7,838 nucleotides of DNA from Candidatus Woesebacteria bacterium (lineage in GTDB: Bacteria > Patescibacteriota > Microgenomatia > UBA10105 > UBA927), in NCBI GenBank assembly GCA_020057765.1, contig JAGVFE010000050.1:1-7838 (forward strand), given 5' to 3'. A program made the position numbers and the translations under genes. Of this stretch, positions 1 through 5,166 are shown piece by piece. The stretch's first letter is position 1. Every line of letters begins with the position of its first letter. The notes beneath the pieces are model-generated. The model searched no databases. It had not been told where the DNA came from and was given only the letters and a program-made list of their open reading frames with translations.

Positions 1-423
1 ACACTTTTAAGTCTTATTTGCTTTCATGGTCTTCCCAAACTACAGTACGCGTCTATTTTTTTTGAAAAAGAGACCGGGTGGTATGCGCAAAAGAGGGACA
101 TCATCGCGTTTGGAGCTTCCGCAGGACTACCGATGGAAAAAACGTATAGCTGTTACACGGCATCTATGGTCCACTGCGGTGAATGTCGAGGATGTCGTTC
201 AAGGCAGTACGAGTTTAAGAAAGCCCGCGTGAAAGACCAGACAATATACTGGTCGCAGGCAAAGATGAACATTGCAAAGTACATGTCACCTGCTACAATT
301 AAAAAGAATGCCAAAAAAATGATAAAGACTGTTTTGTTTGCGTGGATCGGAGGTGGTACCAATGTCAACAAAAAAACAGAAAAAGAAGTACAAAAAACCT
401 CAGGACTTAAGGGTCAAAATTAA
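1..423 (+). CDS. queC: QueC-like 7-cyano-7-deazaguanine synthase family protein, C-terminal part (5' end outside window)
   Basis: The frame is open from the first base and ends at TAA 421-423, giving 140 visible codons. The middle reads like the end of QueC: an IIAFGASAGLP-type segment, then TYSCY and Cys residues at visible codons 51, 59, 62 and 65 (C-x7-C-x2-C-x2-C). This is the family's zinc site. A RRxEF-like helix and a KDQTIY segment follow, as at the usual QueC C-terminus. QueC is a cytoplasmic PP-loop ATPase that makes preQ0 from 7-carboxy-7-deazaguanine; relatives act in defence and modification systems, so the substrate here is open. About 50 lysine-rich residues follow the point where QueC normally ends. 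The ATP-binding N-terminus is not in the window. A PqqD-like gene begins 27 bp downstream, probably in the same operon. The Met at 133 is internal, not the start. Confidence 0.72.
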   Translation, partial: TLLSLICFHGLPKLQYASIFFEKETGWYAQKRDIIAFGASAGLPMEKTYSCYTASMVHCGECRGCRSRQYEFKKARVKDQTIYWSQAKMNIAKYMSPATIKKNAKKMIKTVLFAWIGGGTNVNKKTEKEVQKTSGLKGQN

Positions 424-440
424 CGCGTTACTGTTTTTAG

Positions 441-446
441 AAGGAG
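441..446 (+). promoter_or_regulatory. Strong Shine-Dalgarno site of the PqqD-like gene
   Basis: AAGGAG lies 4 bases before the ATG at 451. It is the one clear Shine-Dalgarno site I find ahead of a start codon in this window. It fits a downstream gene in an operon translated by normal internal initiation, and supports 451 as the start. Confidence 0.75.
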
Positions 447-450
447 AGTA

Positions 451-714
451 ATGCAATATTGCCGCACTTCAACACATTGGAAAACGATACAAGGACGCGT
501 GGTTCTCCTTGAGCCTAATAAGGCATTTATCCGTGAGCTTGACGAGGCGGGGAGTTTCATCTGGCAAACAATGAGCACCCCTCAGACTGTAGACGCTATC
601 ACAGAACGGGTTTGCACTGTGTTTGATGTTGAAAAGAAACGAGCAAAGGAAGATGTTGAAGAGTTTCTTGGGGAGTATCAGAGGCTGGGTCTTGTTCGGG
701 TGGTACGGAAGTGA
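451..714 (+). CDS. PqqD-like small protein (RRE / peptide-chaperone fold)
   Basis: This 87-residue protein fits the PqqD family (PF05402) in length and pattern. It has an N-terminal beta segment (GRVVLLEPNKAFIRELDEAGSFIW, about residues 14-37), a TVDAITERV helix, and a C-terminal helix-turn EDVEEFLGEYQRLGLVRVV. PqqD proteins bind the leader of a precursor peptide and present it to a modifying enzyme. Related single-domain proteins also occur in polysaccharide clusters beside nucleotidyltransferases and S24/S26 peptidases, where the role is less clear. The start is set by the Shine-Dalgarno site 4 bases upstream. It follows the QueC-like gene closely and overlaps the convergent ATPase-peptidase gene by 37 bp. 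I see no precursor peptide gene between 424 and 450, so a partner peptide would be outside the window. The fold call is fairly sure; the role is inferred. Confidence 0.72.
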   Translation: MQYCRTSTHWKTIQGRVVLLEPNKAFIRELDEAGSFIWQTMSTPQTVDAITERVCTVFDVEKKRAKEDVEEFLGEYQRLGLVRVVRK

Positions 715-1733
715 GCTTTTTTATCAACTGTGATAAGTTTGCCGAGAAAATTGCGATCGGTTATTTCCCACGCATCATATCGATGCGACGCATCCCCCTT
801 ACTCACATAACACATTCGCCCGTTTTTATTCATCGTTGTTATCGCCCGATGGATGATGATCTCAGGAAAGCCGGATATCCAAAAAGCAATGACGTCTCCG
901 GGTCGTACCGTTATAAGCGGAACTTTTTTGACTACAACAGCGTCGCCTTTTTGAATAGCAGGATACATGCTGTTTGACTGTGCGTATGCTCGAAATATCT
1001 GACCGGTTGGTAACGACCGAAGGAGGGAAAGTGCAACTGAAGACGAGTCGCTTCGAACTTCCCCATCGCGCAGCATATATATCCGCTTACAGAAGGAATG
1101 TAAAAATCCTAAATCGTGAGAAGCAATGAGCATGGTTTTGTCTCTGCGAAGCGATTTTATAGTCCTCATGATTTTTTCCTGGAAATCGGTGTCGCCAACG
1201 ACTAACGCTTCGTCAAAAATCAGGATATCAGCCTTGGTGTGTATGGCAATAGAAAATCCCAGCCTCAGCGTCATGCCCGCTGAATAGGTAAACAACGGGG
1301 CATCCACAAACTGTCCAATATCGGCAAAGTCTATAATCGCGCCGAGTTTGTCCTCAAGCTCCTCTTTTTTCATCCCCAGGAGCATGCCGTTAAGATATAC
1401 GTTTTGTATTCCAGTTAGATCCGGATGAAAGCCAGCTTCCAAATCAATAAGCGAGACTATATTTCCTTGCGTCTCTATGCTGCCACTGGTTGGGGTCGTG
1501 ATGCCGGCGATCACTTTGAGGAGCGTCGTTTTGCCTGACCCGTTGGGGCCGATGATGCCGACCCGCTCCCCTTTCTTGATCGTCAGGTTGATGTCTTTGA
1601 GTGCCCAGAACTCCTCGTTTTTGGTTTTGATGAATTTTTCCACCAACGTAGGCTTTTCATGGTGAATCACATATTGCTTAGAAACGTTTTCTAATTTAAT
1701 GGCTATCTGGTTATCGGTTGTCGATGGTTTCAT
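678..1733 (-). CDS. Wzt/TagH-type ABC ATPase fused to a C-terminal S26 (SipW-like) peptidase domain
   Basis: This 351-residue protein has two parts. Residues 10-230 are an ABC ATPase of the polysaccharide/teichoic acid export class: Walker A GPNGSGKT (62-69), the LEAGFHPDLTG loop (98-108), signature YSAGM (150-154), Walker B with ILIFDEALVVGD (170-181), and switch His206. Residues 247-335 match the S26/S24 peptidase core: SMYP with candidate nucleophile Ser255, GDVIAF (279-284), HRA with candidate base His295, and KGDASHRYD (312-320). Ser/His rather than Ser/Lys is the SipW or ER-type arrangement. No membrane helix or signal peptide is present, so the peptidase would sit in the cytoplasm, whereas ordinary signal peptidases act outside. 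Wzt proteins usually carry a carbohydrate-binding domain in this place. The start is ATG 1733, 40 bp after the AbiEii stop, with no Shine-Dalgarno site. The nearest permease is 3.4 kb upstream on the same strand. The peptidase part could be inactive or a binding domain. Confidence 0.85.
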   Translation of the reverse strand: MKPSTTDNQIAIKLENVSKQYVIHHEKPTLVEKFIKTKNEEFWALKDINLTIKKGERVGIIGPNGSGKTTLLKVIAGITTPTSGSIETQGNIVSLIDLEAGFHPDLTGIQNVYLNGMLLGMKKEELEDKLGAIIDFADIGQFVDAPLFTYSAGMTLRLGFSIAIHTKADILIFDEALVVGDTDFQEKIMRTIKSLRRDKTMLIASHDLGFLHSFCKRIYMLRDGEVRSDSSSVALSLLRSLPTGQIFRAYAQSNSMYPAIQKGDAVVVKKVPLITVRPGDVIAFWISGFPEIIIHRAITTMNKNGRMCYVSKGDASHRYDAWEITDRNFLGKLITVDKKAHFRTTRTRPSL

Positions 1734-1740
1734 GACGGTT

Positions 1741-1770
1741 TATTCGTGTTCATATTCGTGCCGATTCACG
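1741..1770. repeat. Short tandem-like repeat upstream of the ATPase-peptidase gene
   Basis: TATTCGTG occurs at 1741-1748 and 1753-1760, 12 bp apart, followed by GATTCACG at 1763-1770, whose CACG mirrors CGTG. It fills the 40-bp gap between the AbiEii stop and the next start codon. It could be a regulator site, but it may be chance. Confidence 0.3.
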
Positions 1771-1773
1771 TAT

Positions 1774-2493
1774 TTAGAGGAATCGCTCCACCTCAGCCGC
1801 CAGAAGCCGCGGGAAGTCCTTGAGCAGCCCATGGAAGCTTGAAGGGAGAAATTCCGTCAACTCTTTGGCAAAGAACTCCGGCTTTTGAGGGATAAGCGCG
1901 ATTACTTTTCCCAGGGCGCTTCGCTCGGAAACGGGCAGGAGGTTTGCCCGGAGGATGTAGTAGAGATCAAAAAAATCCCGGGGTTTCTTGCGTGTGAGAA
2001 GGGCGTGCAGTTTTTCAGATATAAGGAGAGACGTTGCAAGAATTTGTACGACATACCCTGGGAGGTAGTCCGGTGCGACTGCCACGCGCTCGCCAGCCTC
2101 GACCGAGAGCTCCCGAAAAGAAATTTCTATCTTTAAGAAAAACCGCATATCATAGACTGCGGGTTGGATCATCGCCAGGTGGCCGCCGCTTGTGGGTTTG
2201 GATTCAATGAGTTGGGTGGGTACTCCTTCTTTCTCCAGTTCAATAAGGACATCCTGCAAGATGTTTTCAAACTGATGGGAATTTTTGACGGCGGTAAAAT
2301 CCAAATCCTCTGAATAGCGCGGGGAACGAAAGACGATTTTGAGTGCCGTCCCTCCTTTGAACAGATACGCTTCGCTGCCTTTTTGCCGGTAGAATATTGA
2401 TAAGTATCGATGTTGACAGTACTCCCGTACGACATTGAGGAATTTTGTTTGCTGTTTGACGGCGTATTGCTGGAGCGCTGTTTTTTCTATCAT
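1774..2493 (-). CDS. abiEii: AbiEii/AbiGii-family nucleotidyltransferase toxin
   Basis: This 239-residue protein has the signature of the AbiEii family (DUF1814, COG2253), a nucleotidyltransferase fold. The motifs are KGGTAL (46-51), RYSEDLDF (59-66, carrying the acidic metal ligands), IEIS.RE (122-128), SEKLHAL (159-165) and RDFFDLYYIL (172-181). Nothing obvious is missing, so it looks active. In the best-studied AbiE systems this protein is the toxin of a bacteriostatic, non-contact (type IV) toxin-antitoxin pair that also gives abortive phage infection. Its ATG (2491-2493) overlaps the stop codon of the upstream AbiEi-like gene as ATGA. No Shine-Dalgarno site is visible, so it is probably translated by coupling. 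Downstream, 40 bp separate it from the ATPase-peptidase gene, which may be read from the same transcript. Confidence 0.9.
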   Translation of the reverse strand: MIEKTALQQYAVKQQTKFLNVVREYCQHRYLSIFYRQKGSEAYLFKGGTALKIVFRSPRYSEDLDFTAVKNSHQFENILQDVLIELEKEGVPTQLIESKPTSGGHLAMIQPAVYDMRFFLKIEISFRELSVEAGERVAVAPDYLPGYVVQILATSLLISEKLHALLTRKKPRDFFDLYYILRANLLPVSERSALGKVIALIPQKPEFFAKELTEFLPSSFHGLLKDFPRLLAAEVERFL

Positions 2494-3092
2494 AGGGGCA
2501 AGATGTATCGCCGCGTGCGGCGCAGGAGTCCTTTATTGTTAAATCCCGCGATGTACGCTTTCAGTTTGCGCTTATCTATGTGTCGAAGGTCAGTGCGATC
2601 GTTCCAGCTTTTTTTCCCTAAATACATGAAGTAGCAGTAATCTGCCAGCGCTTTTTCCGGGGTCGCGAAAAAAATTTTTTCCCCTTCTGCATCACGCACG
2701 TCATAGCCGGTAAACGCTTCCTGCTTTACCCTGTGATAGACATAGTGCACGCCGTTTGTGGTAAATTCTCTGGTGGGTTTGGTCGTCACCGACGTGATGG
2801 AATACACGGTTTCCGGTATCACGCTATAGAAGGACAACGCCGTTTCCAAAGAAATATACGACGGTTGGTAGAGCGTGTTTCCTATGAGGTAGGGGCTTAC
2901 GTACTCATTATTAAGCGCATACAATCCGTTTTTGAGGCGCTTGACCCTGTTTCTTTTGGCGTTGTAACTCAAAAATGCTTCGGTGGCACGCTTGCTGGCT
3001 TGAGTGAGGAGGATTACATCCTGGGGAGTAAATAGTTTTTTGTGGTGCGTTTTCAGCATCCCCTCAAGGGTGTTTAAATTCAGTTTTTGCAT
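2490..3092 (-). CDS. abiEi: AbiEi-family antitoxin and transcriptional regulator
   Basis: This 200-residue protein has the AbiEi arrangement. The N-terminal winged helix (about 20-60) includes FTPQDVILLTQASKRATEAFLSY and ends in RLKNGLYAL. A middle region starts at PSYISLETALSFYSVIPE. The C-terminal part includes FFATPEKALADYCYF, a segment typical of this family. AbiEi neutralises AbiEii without direct binding and represses its own promoter. The length is normal for the family. The start at 3092 lies only 6 bp after a -10-like hexamer, so the message may be leaderless. The inverted repeat at 3111-3129 is a likely operator. The gene overlaps abiEii by 4 bp. Immediately upstream is the remnant of a Wzt-type ATPase, which suggests the pair was inserted at, or was involved in breaking, that gene. 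Confidence 0.87.
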   Translation of the reverse strand: MQKLNLNTLEGMLKTHHKKLFTPQDVILLTQASKRATEAFLSYNAKRNRVKRLKNGLYALNNEYVSPYLIGNTLYQPSYISLETALSFYSVIPETVYSITSVTTKPTREFTTNGVHYVYHRVKQEAFTGYDVRDAEGEKIFFATPEKALADYCYFMYLGKKSWNDRTDLRHIDKRKLKAYIAGFNNKGLLRRTRRYILPL

Positions 3093-3098
3093 AAATAT

Positions 3099-3129
3099 AT
3101 AGTAAAACTGAATTGATAAGATGTCAATT
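3099..3129 (-). promoter_or_regulatory. abiE promoter with overlapping inverted-repeat operator
   Basis: On the minus strand a perfect -35 TTGACA (3127-3122) is followed by a 17-bp spacer and TACTAT (3104-3099), 6 bp before the abiEi ATG. Overlapping the -35 is a perfect 6-bp inverted repeat, AATTGA (3111-3116) and TCAATT (3124-3129), with a 7-bp spacer. AbiEi proteins are known to repress their own promoter through inverted repeats, so this is the natural candidate operator. Confidence 0.65.
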
Positions 3130-3315
3130 GGTCAGACACGATGATGCCTGCCTGCTGGCAGCCCCCCCCTTTTTTTTGATGGTGAGGTTGATGTCTTTGA
3201 GTGCCCAGAACTCCTCATCCCGTCCGTTGACCAGCTTTTCCACCAACGTGGGCTTTTCATGGTGGATCGTGTAGCGTTTAGAGACGTTGGTGAGCTTAAT
3301 GGCGATATTTGACAT
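3124..3315 (-). pseudogene. Truncated Wzt-type ABC ATPase remnant (N-terminal ~50 codons)
   Basis: The first 49 residues align with the start of the intact ATPase at 678-1733: IAIKL.NVSK.Y.IHHEKPTLVEK is shared, as is EEFWALKDINLTIKK. The reading frame then runs through an A8/G8 tract (minus strand) into unrelated residues and stops before any Walker A motif, so it cannot encode a working ATPase. Ten bases at 3139-3148 match those just before Walker A in the intact gene (1550-1559). The remnant may therefore reach that far, with about 11 extra bases that shift the frame. It starts 14 bp after the stop of the DUF4143 ATPase gene, without a Shine-Dalgarno site. It was probably once the ATPase partner of the upstream permease; that is inference. 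Confidence 0.82.
3148..3177. repeat. Hairpin and C8/T8 tract at the remnant's break point
   Basis: CTGCC (3148-3152), a TGCT loop, and GGCAG (3157-3161) form a small hairpin. Eight C (3162-3169) and eight T (3170-3177) follow directly. The intact ATPase copy has neither at the matching place. This looks like the scar where homology between the two copies is lost. Confidence 0.5.
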
Positions 3316-3316
3316 A
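3177..3316. repeat. Direct repeat of 1577-1716 (two ATPase 5' ends)
   Basis: This segment aligns without gaps to 1577-1716 at an offset of exactly 1600 bp. By eye, 96 of 130 bases match between 3181 and 3310. One block is identical over 32 bases (3185-3216 against 1585-1616). The divergence elsewhere argues against a recent duplication; the long identical block could reflect conversion or strong selection. Confidence 0.75.
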
Positions 3317-3329
3317 AGACCAGGATGAT

Positions 3330-4517
3330 TTACTCCAATGAGTTTTGAATTTTTATGAGATAGTGAGGCAGAGACTCCCTGTTAAGAATGTGCGGCTTTA
3401 TGCCATAGAGCGACTGAAACGCCCTTATTGGGGCTGTCCTTTTGGGAGACCATTTCATTTCTATGGCTTGTATTGTTTCATTATGCGTAATGACGAGATC
3501 TATTTCGCTTCCCTGGCGTGATCGCCAAAAGAAGAGGTTTTGTTTCAACCCTGAAAGAAGATTTATTTTTGCAAATTCGGAAATAGCGTAATTTTCCCAG
3601 AGTCTTCCAATGTCGTTTCGCATAAGAGATACAGAGAAATCTTTGAGTATTGCATTGCGTACCCCAGTGTCCCAGAAAAAGATCTTGTGGTTTTTAACGA
3701 TTTCTTTTCTTTGATTTTTTCCAAATGCAGGGAGTCTAAATATTACAAATGTCCGCTCGAGAGTTTCTATATACCGTTCCACGGTTTGTCTTGCGATGGA
3801 CAGGGCGTCGGCAAGTTCGGCAATGGAGACTTCTGATCCTGTCTGATGAGCAAGAAGAAGGAGAAGTTTCCGTATCGTTTCCGGCGTTTTTACGAGTCCA
3901 AGTTGAAAAACGTCCTTAAGGAGGTAGTCGCTCGTGAGATTGAGAAGATAGGACTCTCTGTCTTTGTCAGTGAGTGCTCTGGGATAATTTCCAAAGACCA
4001 TACGTTCTAAAAGAAATGCTTGTATTGTGTCTTCCAATGCGGTAAAAAATGATGGATGCAGATTTCCTTGCGGATACCACGATTGTGCTCGGATTGCCTC
4101 GGTAAACAGAAGCGGAGGGAGAAATATTTTTTCGTTTCGTCCGGTAAGAGGTTCTGCCGTCTGATCTAAAATTTCAAGACTCGATGATCCGAGAAGTACG
4201 ATTTTCACCGGAACTGATTTATCAAACCACCCTTTCATGATTTTTCCAGTTTCCGGAAGGTTTTGAACTTCGTCGATGACGAGAACCTTTGGCGACCCTA
4301 AGCTTCTGAAGGCATCAATCGGTTCCATTGCCGCAAGACTTGTCAATCTATTGGCATCCACAAGTACGTCAAGATTGAGCATGTGGTGATGTATGCCTTC
4401 GAGACATCGAGAGATAAGTGATGTTTTGCCTACCTGGCGAGCGCCGAGAATGATGGTGACATCTCCATGATCTAGTGAGGTTTTAAGTTTTGAAGTGATA
4501 GCGCGTTCTATAAACAT
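3330..4517 (-). CDS. AAA family ATPase with DUF4143 domain (COG1373)
   Basis: This 395-residue, full-length protein has Walker A GARQVGKT (25-32), Walker B KVLVIDE (77-83) followed by VQN, and a LLGSSSLEIL sensor-like strand. A winged helix (SIAELADALSIARQTVERYIETL) leads into the C-terminal DUF4143 domain. This ends in a PD-(D/E)XK-like pattern: E338-x-D340 and E353-x-K355. Proteins of this type are common in archaea and small-genome bacteria, often beside toxin-like genes. The biochemical role is poorly known, so I assign none. The start ATG 4517 comes just after a 26-bp near-palindrome. The gene lies between a related but broken ATPase and the Wzt remnant. It seems to be an accessory insertion in the export operon. 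Confidence 0.85.
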   Translation of the reverse strand: MFIERAITSKLKTSLDHGDVTIILGARQVGKTSLISRCLEGIHHHMLNLDVLVDANRLTSLAAMEPIDAFRSLGSPKVLVIDEVQNLPETGKIMKGWFDKSVPVKIVLLGSSSLEILDQTAEPLTGRNEKIFLPPLLFTEAIRAQSWYPQGNLHPSFFTALEDTIQAFLLERMVFGNYPRALTDKDRESYLLNLTSDYLLKDVFQLGLVKTPETIRKLLLLLAHQTGSEVSIAELADALSIARQTVERYIETLERTFVIFRLPAFGKNQRKEIVKNHKIFFWDTGVRNAILKDFSVSLMRNDIGRLWENYAISEFAKINLLSGLKQNLFFWRSRQGSEIDLVITHNETIQAIEMKWSPKRTAPIRAFQSLYGIKPHILNRESLPHYLIKIQNSLE

Positions 4518-4520
4518 ATA

Positions 4521-4546
4521 TTACATTTGGATATATCCGATTGTAA
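4521..4546 (-). promoter_or_regulatory. 26-bp near-palindrome just upstream of the DUF4143 ATPase gene
   Basis: The arms ttacatttggata and tatccgattgtaa match at 11 of 13 positions and contain a perfect GGATATATCC core (4529-4538). The site ends 3 bp before the ATG. TATATC at 4535-4530 could serve as a -10 box, so a protein bound here would block transcription. It is a candidate operator for the protein's own winged helix or another regulator. Confidence 0.5.
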
Positions 4547-4598
4547 ACTATATATACAAGATTATCAATGCCAAGCATTAGGCCAAGTTGAGCTAAGG

Positions 4599-4625
4599 AA
4601 AGTTTCCTTCTGTCAAGGAAACTTT
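4599..4625. repeat. Perfect 11-bp inverted repeat with 5-base loop
   Basis: AAAGTTTCCTT (4599-4609), loop CTGTC, and AAGGAAACTTT (4615-4625) pair perfectly. The repeat sits in the 138-bp gap between the broken ATPase and the start of the DUF4143 gene. It lacks a good T tract on the minus strand, so a standard terminator is not clear. A transcript hairpin, a binding site or the edge of an inserted element are possible. Confidence 0.55.
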
Positions 4626-4655
4626 TGACGAATTTTTCCACCTTTGTTGTCTATG

Positions 4656-5112
4656 CTAGGCATGGTTGTTATGATGAGTACTCAACCACTTCGACAGTGG
4701 CGTATAAGTAATAATCACGTCATTTATAGCAGCTTGGTGTTCTACGTCCCACGTTATGAGTGTCCCCGATGGTTTATGGAGGAGTTTAGCGGCTTTTACC
4801 AGAGCCTTGGTCTCTCTTTCTGATATTTCCGCCATGCTCTGGGCAAATGTTACTTGTATGAGCTCTTCAACTGCTTTATTGCACAGCACAACAAAGTCTA
4901 CCTCATGGCCCGCATAGTCCTTTCTCTTTGCCATACTTTTGTGCAAAGTCCAAAAGCGTAAATGTTTTTCCTACTCGCCGAAATCCGACCACTGATAGTA
5001 TTTTTCTGATATTCGGGTCAAAATAAGTGGCCAAATCTATATCTCTGGCTTTTATAGACGGCAGAGGATTGCTCCACCACGTTTTGACTAAATCCGCTAA
5101 TATCTGCTTCAT
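4656..5112 (-). pseudogene. COG1373-type ATPase pseudogene with large internal deletion
   Basis: Two reading frames on the same strand hold the two ends of one protein family. Positions 5112-4903 encode the N-terminus, with an IKARDIDLATYF segment and Walker A GFRRVGKT, which ends soon after LLDFAQK. Shifted in frame, 4942-4656 encodes the C-terminal domain: GHEVDFVV, then ELIQVTF, ERETKALVKAAKLL, LITWD and TPLSKWL. The central part, roughly 250 residues including Walker B, is gone, and the junction near 4925-4945 is out of frame. The second frame has no proper start codon. The gene begins 54 bp after the permease stop. It belongs to a different COG1373 branch from the intact neighbour, so it is not simply a copy of it. 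Confidence 0.8.
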
Positions 5113-5121
5113 AATTTAGCC

Positions 5122-5127
5122 CTTATA
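5122..5127 (-). promoter_or_regulatory. -10 box ahead of the ATPase pseudogene
   Basis: On the minus strand TATAAG lies 9 bp before the ATG at 5112, with no convincing -35. The spacing resembles other starts in this window and suggests the ancestral gene had its own promoter and a very short leader. Confidence 0.4.
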
Positions 5128-5166
5128 GTACAATTTTAAGTAAATTTGTATCATAGTCAATGGGGA

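Noticed and set aside
133..423. A separate small cysteine-rich gene starting at 133
   Set aside because: The frame is open back to the first base of the window and the upstream residues fit QueC, so the Met at 133 is internal.
719..738. TTATCA/TGATAA hairpin as terminator after the PqqD-like gene
   Set aside because: The T run precedes the stem instead of following it on the plus strand, the stem is only 6 bp and AT-rich, and it lies inside the opposing coding sequence.
3162..3177. C8/T8 tract as a phase-variation switch
   Set aside because: No frame downstream of the tract restores an ATPase, so slippage there could not turn a gene on.
3093..3315. AbiE module as part of an insertion sequence
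   Set aside because: No transposase, no terminal inverted repeat pair and no target-site duplication could be found around 1734-3315.
4656..4946. Independent small gene starting at TTG 4946
   Set aside because: It has no ribosome site, and its sequence is the C-terminal end of a COG1373 ATPase whose N-terminus lies just upstream in another frame.
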